Assembly (NCBI RefSeq): GCF_000807775.2
Contig: NZ_CP047385.1
Location: 868,001-932,000, forward strand
Direction: 5' to 3'
Origin: Pandoraea fibrosis
GTDB taxonomy: Bacteria; Pseudomonadota; Gammaproteobacteria; Burkholderiales; Burkholderiaceae
Length of the DNA: 64,000 nucleotides
This document shows positions 24,754-34,261 of this stretch, in pieces. Each line of letters begins with the position of its first letter. Position 1 is the first letter of the stretch. Both the position numbers and the translations under genes were made by a program. Under the pieces are notes generated by a model. That model was not told where the DNA came from. It did not search any database and saw nothing but the letters and a program-made list of their open reading frames with translations.

Positions 24754-27700
24754 ATGAACGCACCCTTGCCTGCCTTCGAGCCGCACGACGCAAAGCATGC
24801 CGTAGCCGCAAATCCCCCGCGACTGCGCGAGATTCCCTACAACTACACGTCGTTTTCGGACCGCGAAATCGTCATGCGCCTGCTCGGCGCCGACGCCTGG
24901 GCCATCCTCGATGAACTCCGCGCTGAGCGCCGCACGGGCCGTTCGGCCCGCATGCTGTATGAAGTGCTCGGCGACATCTGGGTGGTTCGCCGCAATCCCT
25001 ATCTGCAAGACGACCTGCTCGACAATCCGAAACGTCGCAAGCTGCTGATCGATGCACTCGATCACCGCCTGAACGAGATCGATAAGCGTCGTCGTGCCGA
25101 TGTGGCCGAACACGCCGATGCGACGGGCCGCGAACGCGCCGCCCGCGTCGAGCAACTGGAAGCGGCTGCGCGCCGCGCCGTGGCGGACTTCGCCGCCGAG
25201 TTCGACAAGATGGCCGAACTGCGCCGTCGCGCGAAGAAGGTGCTCGGCCGCACGACCGCTCACGACAACATCAAGTTCGACGGCCTGTCGCGTGTCTCGC
25301 ACGTGACGGACGCCACCGACTGGCGCGTGGAGTACCCGTTCGTTGTGCTGACGCCGGATACCGAAGCCGAAATGGCGGCGCTGGTGAAGGGCTGCTTCGA
25401 ACTGGGGCTGACGGTGATCCCGCGCGGAGGTGGCACCGGCTACACCGGCGGCGCGATTCCGCTCACGCCGTTCTCGGCCGTCATCAATACGGAAAAGCTC
25501 GAGCAGCTCGACGAGGTCGAGTACTCGGCATTGCCGGGTGTCGACAAGCCGGTGCCGACGATTTTCTCGGGCGCCGGTGTGGTGACCCGTCGTGTCGCCG
25601 AAGCGGCCGAGCGCGCCGGGCTGGTCTTCGCCGTTGACCCGACCTCGATCGATGCGTCGTGCATTGGCGGCAACGTGGCCATGAACGCCGGCGGCAAGAA
25701 GGCCGTGCTGTGGGGGACCGCGCTCGATAACCTTGCGTGGTGGCGCATGGTCGACCCGCAAGGTAACTGGCTCGAAGTCACGCGCCACGATCACAACCTC
25801 GGCAAGATTCACGACATTCCGGTCGCCCGCTTCGAACTGAAGTGGTACGACGGCAATCAGGCGCCCGGCGCCGTGCTGCTCAAGACGGAAATGCTGGAGA
25901 TCGAGGGCAAGCGCTTCCGCAAGGAAGGTCTCGGCAAGGACGTCACGGACAAGTTCCTGGCGGGGCTGCCCGGCATCCAGAAGGAAGGCTGTGACGGTCT
26001 GATCACGAGTGCGCGCTGGATTCTGCACAAGATGCCCGCGCATACGCGCACGGTCTGTCTCGAGTTCTTCGGTCAGGCGAAGGAAGCGATTCCGAGCATC
26101 GTCGAGATCAAGGACTACATGTTCGCGCAGACGGCCGCAGGCGGGGCGATTCTGGCCGGCCTGGAGCATCTGGACGAACGCTATCTGCGCGCCGTGGGCT
26201 ATGCCACGAAGTCGAAGCGCAACGCTTTCCCGAAGATGGTGCTGATCGGCGATATCGTCGGTGACGACGACAACGCTGTTGCACAGGCGACCTCGGAAGT
26301 CATTCGCATGGCGAACGGCAAGAGCGGCGAAGGCTTCGTCGCCGTGTCAGCCGAAGCCCGCAAGAAATTCTGGCTCGACCGGTCGCGTACCGCCGCCATC
26401 GCACGCCATACCAACGCCTTCAAGATCAATGAAGACGTGGTGATCCCGCTGCCGCGCATGGGCGAGTACACGGATCACATCGAACGCATCAATATCGAGT
26501 TGTCGCTCAAGAACAAGCTGCAATTGGTCGACGCGCTCGAAACGTTCTTCGAAGCGGGCAACCTGCCGCTGGGCAAGACCGACGACGCAAACGAGATTCC
26601 GTCGGCCGAACTGCTCGAAGACCGCGTGCAAACGGCCCTCACGCTGCTGCGCGACGTGCGCGCACGCTGGGTGTTCCTGCGCGATCACTTCGAGCTGCCG
26701 CTGGCCGAGGCGATTCCGCTGCTCAATCGTCACGGCATTCGCGACATGAATGTGGCGCTGAACGACCGTATGAACAAGCATCCGGAAACGCGTCTCATCG
26801 ATCTGCTTCAGGATCGTACCGTTCGCGTGTCGTGGAAGCAGGAGATTCGTGCCGAACTGCGCCAGATCTTCATGGGCGGCGAATTCAAGCCGATCCTCGA
26901 CGAAGCGCAAGCCATTCACAAGCGCGTGCTGCACGGCCGCGTGTTCGTCGCGCTGCACATGCACGCCGGCGACGGCAATGTGCATACGAACATTCCGGTG
27001 AACTCGGATAACTACGAGATGCTCCAGGATGCGCACAAGGCCGTGGCTCGCATCATGAACATCGCGCGCTCGCTCGACGGTGTGATCTCGGGCGAACACG
27101 GCATCGGCATCACGAAGCTGGAGTTCCTGACGGAAGCCGAGATCGGTGAATTCCGCGCCTACAAGCAACGCGTGGACCCGGAAGGCCGCTTCAACAAGGG
27201 CAAGCTGCTCGACATGCCCGATCTGCCCGCCGATTTGCGCAACGCCTATACGCCCAGCTTCGGGCTGATGGGCTACGAGTCGCTCATCATGCAGCAGTCG
27301 GACATCGGTGCGATCGCCGACAGCGTGAAGGACTGCCTGCGCTGCGGCAAGTGCAAGCCGGTGTGCGCGACGCACGTGCCGCGCGCGAACCTGCTGTACA
27401 GCCCGCGTAACAAGATTCTCGCGACCTCGCTGCTCATCGAGGCGTTCCTGTATGAGGAGCAGACGCGCCGCGGTGTGTCGATCAAGCACTGGGACGAGTT
27501 CAACGACGTGGCCGATCACTGCACGGTCTGCCACAAGTGCGTGACGCCGTGCCCGGTGAAGATCGACTTCGGCGACGTGACGATGAACATGCGCAATTTG
27601 CTGCGCAAGATGGGGAAGAAGAAATTCAACCCGGGCGCGGCCGCCGGCATGTTCTTCCTGAACGCCACCAATCCGGAGACGATCAACATCACCCGCAAGG

Positions 27701-28749
27701 TGATGATCGACTGGGGTTACAAGGCGCAGCGCTTTGGCGCTGACATCTTCAAGAAGATCGCGAAGAAGCAGACGGCGCGTCCGCCTGCGACGGTGGGCAA
27801 ACCGCCGCTGCGCGAGGAAGTGATTCACTTCGTCAACAAGAAGATGCCGGGCAACCTGCCGAAGAAGACGGCGCGCGCGCTGCTCGACATCGAAGACAAC
27901 AAGGTCGTGCCGATCATCCGTAATCCGAAGGCCACCACGGTGGATTCGGAAGCGGTGTTCTACTTCCCGGGCTGCGGCTCGGAGCGTCTGTTCTCGCAGG
28001 TCGGGCTGGCCACACAAGCCATGCTCTGGCATGTGGGCGTGCAAACGGTGCTGCCACCGGGTTATCTCTGTTGCGGCTATCCGCAGCGCGGCTCGGGGCA
28101 GGGCGAGAAGGCCGAGAAGATCGTGACGGACAACCGCGTGTTGTTCCATCGCATGGCGAACACGCTGAACTATCTCGATATCAAGACCGTGGTCGTGTCG
28201 TGCGGCACTTGCTACGATCAGCTCGCGGGCTATGAATTCGAGAAGATCTTCCCCGGCTGCCGCATTGTCGACATTCACGAATATCTGCTCGAGAAGAACG
28301 TGAAGCTCGAAGGCGTGAACGGTACGCGCTACATGTATCACGATCCGTGCCACACGCCGATCAAGATGATGGACCCGGTCAAGCTCGTCAACCAGTTGAT
28401 GGGCAGCGAGAACGACGGCTACAAGATCGAGAAGAACGATCGCTGCTGTGGCGAATCGGGTACGCTGGCGGTCACGCGCCCCGACATCTCGACGCAGATC
28501 CGCTTCCGCAAGGAAGAGGAAATGCGCAAGGGCGCTGCGAAGTTGCGCGCCGACGGCAAGGTCGACGATGTGAAGATCCTCACGAGCTGCCCGTCGTGCC
28601 TGCAAGGGCTGTCGCGCTACAACGAAGACGCTAACGTCACGGCCGACTACATCGTCGTCGAGATCGCCAAGCATGTGCTGGGCGACGAGTGGCTGGTGGA
28701 TTATGTCAAGGATGCGAACAACGGCGGCATCGAACGCGTGCTGGTCTGA
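24754..28749 (+). CDS. Giant FAD/FMN-binding and 4Fe-4S oxidoreductase (DUF3683, GlcD/GlpC-like fusion)
   Basis: A 1331-residue fusion. The N-terminus (about 1-165) matches DUF3683. A GlcD-like FAD-binding domain (PCMH type, [16 protein letters not shown]) and its C-terminal substrate domain, ending with the [16 protein letters not shown] and [14 protein letters not shown] motifs, follow to about 810. A ferredoxin-like domain has two clusters: [11 protein letters not shown] from about 860 and [11 protein letters not shown] from about 923. Two CCG domains of the GlpC/heterodisulfide reductase type end the protein (CCGYPQRG and DRCCGESG). It is probably a D-lactate or 2-hydroxyacid dehydrogenase feeding the quinone pool. 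The chosen ATG matches Burkholderia homologues as I remember them; its ribosome site is weak. Confidence 0.93.
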   Translation: MNAPLPAFEPHDAKHAVAANPPRLREIPYNYTSFSDREIVMRLLGADAWAILDELRAERRTGRSARMLYEVLGDIWVVRRNPYLQDDLLDNPKRRKLLIDALDHRLNEIDKRRRADVAEHADATGRERAARVEQLEAAARRAVADFAAEFDKMAELRRRAKKVLGRTTAHDNIKFDGLSRVSHVTDATDWRVEYPFVVLTPDTEAEMAALVKGCFELGLTVIPRGGGTGYTGGAIPLTPFSAVINTEKLEQLDEVEYSALPGVDKPVPTIFSGAGVVTRRVAEAAERAGLVFAVDPTSIDASCIGGNVAMNAGGKKAVLWGTALDNLAWWRMVDPQGNWLEVTRHDHNLGKIHDIPVARFELKWYDGNQAPGAVLLKTEMLEIEGKRFRKEGLGKDVTDKFLAGLPGIQKEGCDGLITSARWILHKMPAHTRTVCLEFFGQAKEAIPSIVEIKDYMFAQTAAGGAILAGLEHLDERYLRAVGYATKSKRNAFPKMVLIGDIVGDDDNAVAQATSEVIRMANGKSGEGFVAVSAEARKKFWLDRSRTAAIARHTNAFKINEDVVIPLPRMGEYTDHIERINIELSLKNKLQLVDALETFFEAGNLPLGKTDDANEIPSAELLEDRVQTALTLLRDVRARWVFLRDHFELPLAEAIPLLNRHGIRDMNVALNDRMNKHPETRLIDLLQDRTVRVSWKQEIRAELRQIFMGGEFKPILDEAQAIHKRVLHGRVFVALHMHAGDGNVHTNIPVNSDNYEMLQDAHKAVARIMNIARSLDGVISGEHGIGITKLEFLTEAEIGEFRAYKQRVDPEGRFNKGKLLDMPDLPADLRNAYTPSFGLMGYESLIMQQSDIGAIADSVKDCLRCGKCKPVCATHVPRANLLYSPRNKILATSLLIEAFLYEEQTRRGVSIKHWDEFNDVADHCTVCHKCVTPCPVKIDFGDVTMNMRNLLRKMGKKKFNPGAAAGMFFLNATNPETINITRKVMIDWGYKAQRFGADIFKKIAKKQTARPPATVGKPPLREEVIHFVNKKMPGNLPKKTARALLDIEDNKVVPIIRNPKATTVDSEAVFYFPGCGSERLFSQVGLATQAMLWHVGVQTVLPPGYLCCGYPQRGSGQGEKAEKIVTDNRVLFHRMANTLNYLDIKTVVVSCGTCYDQLAGYEFEKIFPGCRIVDIHEYLLEKNVKLEGVNGTRYMYHDPCHTPIKMMDPVKLVNQLMGSENDGYKIEKNDRCCGESGTLAVTRPDISTQIRFRKEEEMRKGAAKLRADGKVDDVKILTSCPSCLQGLSRYNEDANVTADYIVVEIAKHVLGDEWLVDYVKDANNGGIERVLV

Positions 28750-28801
28750 TGCACCTCTCAGGGACGCGGCCGATGCCTGACCGACGGACCACGGAGGTGG
28801 C

Positions 28802-30490
28802 ATGGAGGTAGTCTACACAGCACTCATCCTGCTGTTCGTGGTGGCGCTGACCGGCGTGCTGGTCAGCTTCATCCGCTTTTTGCCGGTACCGCTCATTCAG
28901 ATTGCCGTGGGCGCCGCGCTCGCTTATCCGGGCGCGGGGCTGCACATCGATCTCGACCCCGAGATATTCTTCCTGCTGTTCATCCCGCCGCTGCTCTTCG
29001 CCGACGGCTGGCGCATGCCGAAACGTGAGTTCTGGCATCTGCGCGTGCCGATCATCGCAATGGCGCTCGGTCTCGTGATTTTCACCGTGCTCGGCGTGGG
29101 CTATTTCATCCACTGGATGATTCCGTCGATTCCGCTCGCCGTGGCGTTCGCGCTTGGCGGCGTGCTCTCGCCGACCGACGCGGTGGCCGTCTCGGCCCTC
29201 ACCGGACGCATGCGCATGCCCACACGGCTCATGCATGTGCTCGAGGGCGAGGCGATGATGAACGACGCGTCGGGGCTCGTCGTCTTCAAGTTCGCGCTCG
29301 TCGCGGCCACCACGGGGCTGTTTTCCATCGGCAGCGCGACCTTCTCGTTCTTCGTGATCGCGCTGGGCGGACTGCTGGCCGGCTGGGCCGTGACGTGGCT
29401 CTTCACGCAATTCCATCGCCGCGTGATGGACGCGACCACGGAAGAACCCGCGACGGTCGTGCTGCTCCTGCTGCTCATGCCGTTCGCCGCCTATCTGCTG
29501 GCCGAACACTTCGGTTTTTCGGGCATTCTCGCGGCCGTGGCCGCCGGCATGACGGTCAGCTCGACCGATCTGCTCAACTCCCGCACCGCCACGCGTATTC
29601 TCGGCAACGGCGTGTGGTCGATGCTCGAATTCGTGTTCAACGGCGCCGTGTTCGTTCTGCTGGGGCTGCAATTGCCGGACATCGTGCGCGCCGCGCTGCG
29701 ACCGAGCGAACATCTGTGGGGAACGCTCGCGAATCTCGGCGAACTGATGTTCTATGTCGGCGCAATTTCCGCGGTGCTCATCGTGCTGCGCTTTTGCTGG
29801 GTGTGGGTGGCGTGGCGGGTGATGTACTTCCTGGGCATGCGACGCGGTGAAATCACGATGAAGCCCGGCATGCGCTTTACCGGCGTGACGGCGCTCTCGG
29901 GCGTGCGCGGTGCGGTGACGCTGGCCGGCGCGCTCTCGGTGCCGCTGGCATTGCCGGGCGGGGCACCGTTCCCGGGGCGCGATCTGTTGATCTTTCTGGC
30001 TGCCGGGGTGATTCTGCTGTCGCTGATCGGCGGCAGCCTCGGTTTGCCGGTGCTGTTGCGCGGTGTGCGCTGGCCGGTCGAAGAGGCGCGCAATCGTGAA
30101 ATGGGCGAGGCGCGATTGGCCGCCTCGGAAGCGGCGATTCGCGCCGTCGAGTCGTTGCAGAAGGTGATTGCGAAGTCGGGTGACGAACTCGATACCGCGG
30201 TGTGCGCCGAAGCGGCCGCGCGCGTGATGGGGCGCTATCGCCGAACGCTGAACGCGGCGACGGCCACTGACGAGATGCGCGAGCGGGCGGTACGCGAGGT
30301 CGAAGTCGAGCGACGCCTGCGCGCGGCAGCGCTGCAGGCCGAGCGGGTGGAACTGTCTCGTCTGCGTATTACCCATCGCATCAACGACGAAACGCTGCGC
30401 GAGTTGCTCAGCGAGATCGATTTCGCCGAACTCGCGCTCGGATCGGTCGACCCGGCCACCGGCAAACGAAAGAAAAGCAGGAAGCACTGA
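28802..30490 (+). CDS. CPA1-family Na+/H+ antiporter
   Basis: A 562-residue cation:proton antiporter. About 12 hydrophobic helices fill residues 1-430, including the LSPTDAVAVSAL and EGEAMMNDASGLVVFKFA segments with the transport aspartates typical of the NhaP/YjcE group. A polar cytoplasmic tail of about 130 residues (430-562), rich in charged helices, follows. GGAGG lies four bases before the ATG. It lies 52 bases after the FAD oxidoreductase gene and is possibly co-transcribed. Role: pH and sodium homeostasis in the inner membrane. Confidence 0.93.
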   Translation: MEVVYTALILLFVVALTGVLVSFIRFLPVPLIQIAVGAALAYPGAGLHIDLDPEIFFLLFIPPLLFADGWRMPKREFWHLRVPIIAMALGLVIFTVLGVGYFIHWMIPSIPLAVAFALGGVLSPTDAVAVSALTGRMRMPTRLMHVLEGEAMMNDASGLVVFKFALVAATTGLFSIGSATFSFFVIALGGLLAGWAVTWLFTQFHRRVMDATTEEPATVVLLLLLMPFAAYLLAEHFGFSGILAAVAAGMTVSSTDLLNSRTATRILGNGVWSMLEFVFNGAVFVLLGLQLPDIVRAALRPSEHLWGTLANLGELMFYVGAISAVLIVLRFCWVWVAWRVMYFLGMRRGEITMKPGMRFTGVTALSGVRGAVTLAGALSVPLALPGGAPFPGRDLLIFLAAGVILLSLIGGSLGLPVLLRGVRWPVEEARNREMGEARLAASEAAIRAVESLQKVIAKSGDELDTAVCAEAAARVMGRYRRTLNAATATDEMRERAVREVEVERRLRAAALQAERVELSRLRITHRINDETLRELLSEIDFAELALGSVDPATGKRKKSRKH

Positions 30491-30555
30491 CGCGCACCGT
30501 TGCCGGGCAATGCATCGGCGCTGGCGCACGGCAGGCAAACCAAGGGAGAAGGATC

Positions 30556-30993
30556 ATGGAATGTCCGTTTTGCACGGGGGATGGCGGCGACGTCGTGTGG
30601 CGCGACCCGGTGCTGCGCGTGGTGCTCGCGAACGAGAACGGCTATCCGGGCTTCGCGCGGGTCATCTGGCATGCCCACGTCGCCGAGATGAGCGATCTGC
30701 CCGAAGCGGCGCGCGAGCATGTCATGCGTGTGGTGTTTGGCGTCGAGACCGCGCAGCGCACGGTCATGTCGCCGGACAAGGTCAATGTGGCCAGCCTGGG
30801 CAATATGGTGCCGCACGTGCATTGGCATGTGATTCCGCGCTATCGGGACGACGTCCATTTCCCCGGATCGGTCTGGAGCGCACCGCAACGCGAGGTGCCG
30901 CAGGCGCTCCTCGCCGAGCGCGCGGCCTGGATGCCCGCGTTGCGCGAGGCTATCGTGGCAGAATTGGACCGCATTCCGGCGTGGCCGGCATGA
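30556..30993 (+). CDS. HIT-family nucleotide hydrolase/transferase
   Basis: A 145-residue histidine-triad protein with the motif HVHWHVIPR (about 87-95). It acts on nucleotide conjugates, probably as a hydrolase. The N-terminal CPFC pair may bind metal. It is preceded by an AGGGAGAAGGA ribosome site. It is on the same strand as the antiporter gene, 65 bases downstream. Confidence 0.92.
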   Translation: MECPFCTGDGGDVVWRDPVLRVVLANENGYPGFARVIWHAHVAEMSDLPEAAREHVMRVVFGVETAQRTVMSPDKVNVASLGNMVPHVHWHVIPRYRDDVHFPGSVWSAPQREVPQALLAERAAWMPALREAIVAELDRIPAWPA

Positions 30994-31037
30994 CCGTTGA
31001 GACCTGAGCAGCTATACTGCCGGCCGATGTGCCGCAT

Positions 31038-31051
31038 GTCGGTATACCGAC
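31038..31051. promoter_or_regulatory. 14-base perfect palindrome upstream of the DUF971 gene
   Basis: GTCGGTATACCGAC is fully self-complementary and ends 21 bases before the start codon. A TATACT -10-like box is at 31013-31018, so the palindrome would overlap the transcript start: an operator by position, not proven. Confidence 0.45.
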
Positions 31052-31072
31052 CGATTTTTCTGGAGCAAGACC

Positions 31073-31486
31073 ATGGCTGGGCTGGAGAAAGACACGCCGA
31101 TTCCCGTTTCCCTGACGCTGCATCGTGCATCAAAGGTGCTGGAACTTGGTTACGAAGACGGCAAACACTACCGCCTGCCGTTCGAATTGCTGCGCGTACT
31201 CTCGCCGTCGGCGGAAGTGCGTGGTCACGGACCAGGGCAGGAAACGCTGCAAACCGGCAAGCGTGACGTCACGCTGAACGGCCTCGAGCCGATCGGCAAC
31301 TACGCGGTGCGCCCGGTCTTTTCGGACGGTCACGACACCGGCATCTATTCGTGGGATTACCTCTACGAGCTGTGCGTGCGTCAGGACGCACTGTGGCAGG
31401 AATACCTGGACAAGCTCGCGGCGGCGGGTGTCGATCGCGACACGCCGATGCCGTCGCCCGCTGCCGGTGGCTGCCACCACCATTGA
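31073..31486 (+). CDS. DUF971 (GBBH-like N-terminal domain) protein
   Basis: A 137-residue protein of the DUF971 family, related to the N-terminal domain of gamma-butyrobetaine hydroxylase. The core is LHRASKVLELGYEDGKHYRLPFELLRVLSPSAEV, then NYAVRPVFSDGHDTGIYSWDYLYEL. The tail ends in GGCHHH, a likely metal-binding end. DUF971 proteins are often linked to iron-sulfur or ubiquinone genes. Here the gene lies 57 bases before ubiE, suggesting co-expression. Biochemical role unknown. Confidence 0.9.
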   Translation: MAGLEKDTPIPVSLTLHRASKVLELGYEDGKHYRLPFELLRVLSPSAEVRGHGPGQETLQTGKRDVTLNGLEPIGNYAVRPVFSDGHDTGIYSWDYLYELCVRQDALWQEYLDKLAAAGVDRDTPMPSPAAGGCHHH

Positions 31487-31543
31487 GGCCCCGGCGGTGC
31501 GCACGCCTGAGTGTGCGCCCGCTTACATGATTTGGAGATTGCA

Positions 31544-32278
31544 ATGGGCCAACAGACCCACTTCGGTTATGAAACCGTCGACGAGAAGGAAAAGGCCGGC
31601 AAGGTGGCCGAGGTGTTCCACTCGGTCGCCAGCAAGTACGACATCATGAACGACCTGATGTCGGGCGGCCTGCACCGGATCTGGAAGGCCTTCACGATCG
31701 GCCGCGCCGCCGTGCGTCCCGGCTTCAAGGTGCTCGACATTGCCGGTGGCACCGGCGACCTTTCCAAGGCGTTTGCCCGCGCGGCCGGCCCGACCGGCGA
31801 AGTCTGGCTCACGGACATCAACGAATCGATGCTGCGCGTGGGCCGCGATCGTCTGCTCGATGCCGGCATCGTCACCCCGGCCCTGCTGTGCGACGCCGAG
31901 AAGCTGCCGTTCCCGTCGAACTATTTCGATGTAGTGACCGTGGCCTTCGGCCTGCGCAATATGACGCACAAGGACGCCGCCCTCGCGGAGATGCGCCGGG
32001 TCATCAAGCCGGGCGGCAAGGTGATGGTGCTGGAATTCTCGAAGGTCTGGCAGCCGCTGGAAAAGGCATACGACGCCTATTCGTTCAAGGTGCTGCCGTG
32101 GCTCGGTTCGCGCATTGCGGGCGACGCCGAAAGCTACCGCTATCTGGCCGAGTCGATCCGCATGCACCCGGACCAGGAAACGCTCAAGACAATGATGGAA
32201 GAGGTCGGTCTGGAGCGTGTGGAATATCACAACCTGACAGCCGGCGTGGTCGCGCTGCATATCGGACGCAAATTCTGA
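31544..32278 (+). CDS. ubiE: Ubiquinone/menaquinone biosynthesis C-methyltransferase UbiE
   Basis: UbiE, 244 residues, transfers methyl from SAM to C2 of the ubiquinone precursor (demethoxyubiquinol). The SAM-binding motif I is [14 protein letters not shown]; the later [20 protein letters not shown] and EFSKVW segments are family signatures. The frame extends 11 codons upstream, but the ATG at 31544 has GGAG seven bases before it and starts the usual [13 protein letters not shown]-terminus. It heads a ubi cluster, although a terminator follows at 32321. Confidence 0.97.
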   Translation: MGQQTHFGYETVDEKEKAGKVAEVFHSVASKYDIMNDLMSGGLHRIWKAFTIGRAAVRPGFKVLDIAGGTGDLSKAFARAAGPTGEVWLTDINESMLRVGRDRLLDAGIVTPALLCDAEKLPFPSNYFDVVTVAFGLRNMTHKDAALAEMRRVIKPGGKVMVLEFSKVWQPLEKAYDAYSFKVLPWLGSRIAGDAESYRYLAESIRMHPDQETLKTMMEEVGLERVEYHNLTAGVVALHIGRKF

Positions 32279-32320
32279 CGCGTCGGAAAACTAAGTACTC
32301 ACTTACCTGATTCGGCCCAG

Positions 32321-32360
32321 CGCCCCGGTTGGCAGAAAAAATCTGCACCGGGGCGTTTCT
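32321..32360 (+). terminator. Intrinsic terminator after ubiE
   Basis: CGCCCCGGT (32321-32329) pairs with ACCGGGGCG (32347-32355), with an inner GCAGA/TCTGC stem, then TTTCT. The octamer CTAAGTAC occurs on both sides (32291 and 32361). Confidence 0.8.
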
Positions 32361-32374
32361 CTAAGTACAAGCTA

Positions 32375-32392
32375 ATTCTGCTATGGCAGAAT
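32375..32392. promoter_or_regulatory. Inverted repeat upstream of the Tim44-like gene
   Basis: ATTCTGC-TATG-GCAGAAT, perfect 7-base arms, about 107 bases before the Tim44-like start. It could be an operator or an RNA hairpin. Confidence 0.35.
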
Positions 32393-32498
32393 CGGCCGTC
32401 ACCTCATCCGGTTTCAACACGTAAAAAAGTGCTGAACCATTCGAGTTGACGCATGTCAGTAGACAGCAACCTATAAACTCCACGGAGAGACCAGAACG

Positions 32499-33476
32499 AT
32501 GTTCCAGTTCCTGAAAAACAAGCTGTTGTTGGGCGTGGTGGCCGGCGTATTGGCGGTCGGCATGACGATCGCGGACGCCGATGCCAAACGCGTTGGCGGC
32601 GGCCGGAGCATCGGCAAGCAGTCCAACACCGTGACGCAACGCCAGCAAACGCCGCAACAACCGAACCAGGCCGCACCGGGTGCTGCACCGCAGCAAGCCG
32701 CGCCGGCAGCCGCAGGTGCGGGAGCGGCAGGGGCCGCCGCCGCCAAGCCGGCCAATCGCTGGCTCGGCCCGATCGCCGGTCTGGCCGCGGGTCTCGGCAT
32801 CGCCGCGCTGCTGTCGCACTTCGGTATGGGCGGCGCCTTCGCAAGCATGATGGCCAACGTCATCATCATTGCGCTGATCGCGTTCGCTGCCATGTGGCTG
32901 ATCCGCCGTTTCCGCGGCAATAAGTCGCAGTCGCAGACGCCGGCCTATGCAGGCGCAGGCAACGACGCGTCGAACAACTCCCTGCGTCAGTCGTGGGATA
33001 GCCAGCAGCAGCCGTCGTCGCAACCGGCATCGTCGGCCCAACCGTCGCTGTCGGCCGTGCCGGCAGCCGCGGCGGGCGCCGCCGCTGTTGCCGAGCCGTT
33101 CGGTGTGCCGGCGGGCTTCGACGCCGAAGGCTTCCTGCGCAGCGCCAAGGTGTACTTCAACCGTCTGCAAGCCGCATGGGACAAGGGCGATCAAGCCGAT
33201 ATCAACGAGTTCACCACGCCGCAGATGTTCGCGGAAATCAAGATGGACCTCGAAGAGCGCGGCAAGTCGACCAACCGTACTGACGTCGTGCAACTCGACG
33301 CCGAACTGCTCGGTATCGAGCAAACGGCGACCGAGTACATGGCAAGCGTTCGCTTCTCGGGCTTGATCCGCGAAGCCGAAGGTGCCCCGGCCGAGCCGTT
33401 CAATGAAGTGTGGAACCTGACCAAGCCGGTCGCCGGTAGCGGTGGTTGGGTCCTCGCGGGAATTCAGCAGCTCTAA
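32499..33476 (+). CDS. Tim44-like domain membrane-associated protein
   Basis: A 325-residue protein. Residues 1-30 form a signal peptide or signal anchor (LLLGVVAGVLAVGMTIADADA, with an AxA-like end). A glutamine/alanine/proline-rich low-complexity stretch (40-75) follows, then hydrophobic segments at about 88-135 including a glycine-rich helix, a second low-complexity linker, and a C-terminal Tim44-like domain (about 200-325). The mitochondrial Tim44 domain binds membranes and the import channel; bacterial roles are poorly defined. It lies between ubiE and ubiJ-ubiB but has its own terminators on both sides. Confidence 0.9.
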   Translation: MFQFLKNKLLLGVVAGVLAVGMTIADADAKRVGGGRSIGKQSNTVTQRQQTPQQPNQAAPGAAPQQAAPAAAGAGAAGAAAAKPANRWLGPIAGLAAGLGIAALLSHFGMGGAFASMMANVIIIALIAFAAMWLIRRFRGNKSQSQTPAYAGAGNDASNNSLRQSWDSQQQPSSQPASSAQPSLSAVPAAAAGAAAVAEPFGVPAGFDAEGFLRSAKVYFNRLQAAWDKGDQADINEFTTPQMFAEIKMDLEERGKSTNRTDVVQLDAELLGIEQTATEYMASVRFSGLIREAEGAPAEPFNEVWNLTKPVAGSGGWVLAGIQQL

Positions 33477-33513
33477 GCCTCGCGCCGTTTTTGCCGTAAC
33501 CTGCCTTACAATG

Positions 33514-33550
33514 AGAGCCCGCGTTTGAAGCGCGGGCTCTTTTGTTTTTG
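33514..33550 (+). terminator. Intrinsic terminator after the Tim44-like gene
   Basis: AGAGCCCGCG (33514-33523) pairs with CGCGGGCTCT (33531-33540), followed by TTTGTTTTT. Its presence argues against a ubiJ start at the very beginning of that open frame. Confidence 0.9.
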
Positions 33551-33622
33551 CCGTCCGCAATGCATCGTTGGGCGGCGTCTTTCGGTGCGACCGGTGCTCA
33601 GCGCCGGCCGGCCGCCAAGCTC

Positions 33623-34258
33623 ATGACCGTAGCCGCCAAAGCCTTTGCCGCCACCGTGAATCATCTGCTCGCCCGCGAACCGTGGGCGCGCGAGCGTTTG
33701 CGCCATCATATCGGTGCGTCTGCCCGGCTTGCGATGTCAGCCATCGACCTGCGCCTGCGCGTGGGCGATGACGGTTACCTCGCCGCCGCCGAATCGGACC
33801 TGCCTTGCGACGTCAGCATCTCGGTGCCCCCGGCGGCGCTCGCCGATTTCGCGGGCGGCGGTCAGGCCGCTGTCATGCGTCACGTCAAGATCGAAGGCGA
33901 TGCCGAGTTCGCCAATACCGTGTCGTATCTTGCCCAGCATTTGCGCTGGGAGGCCGCCGAAGACCTGAGCAAGGTGATCGGCGACGCTGCCGCGCATCGG
34001 GTGACGCAAACCGGCAAGGCCGTCGTCGCCAGCGCACGCCGCACGGGCGACACGCTGGCCCGCTCGCTCGCCGATTACCTCGTGGAAGAGAATCCGCTGC
34101 TCGTGGCGCGTGTGCGCCTCGATGCGATGCGCACCGACATCAGCACGTTGCGCGACGACCTCGCGCGTCTGGAGAAACGCATCGAAAAGCTCGAACGCCA
34201 GAAGGGCCCGCGCGACGGCACCGCCGTCCCGGCATCCCGCACTCAGGGAGGCCGCTGA
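33623..34258 (+). CDS. ubiJ: Ubiquinone biosynthesis accessory factor UbiJ (SCP2 domain)
   Basis: UbiJ-like protein, 211 residues from the chosen ATG. An SCP2-type lipid-binding domain covers about residues 10-110, and a C-terminal coiled coil (DDLARLEKRIEKLERQ) lies near the end. UbiJ binds ubiquinone intermediates and helps assemble the Ubi enzyme complex. The open frame reaches 33542, within a terminator's T-run; ATGs at 33560 and 33623 are possible. I prefer 33623 because MTVAAKAFAATVNHLLARE resembles the start of Burkholderia homologues as I remember them. ubiB follows after 3 bases. Confidence 0.88.
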   Translation: MTVAAKAFAATVNHLLAREPWARERLRHHIGASARLAMSAIDLRLRVGDDGYLAAAESDLPCDVSISVPPAALADFAGGGQAAVMRHVKIEGDAEFANTVSYLAQHLRWEAAEDLSKVIGDAAAHRVTQTGKAVVASARRTGDTLARSLADYLVEENPLLVARVRLDAMRTDISTLRDDLARLEKRIEKLERQKGPRDGTAVPASRTQGGR

Positions 34259-34261
34259 CCG

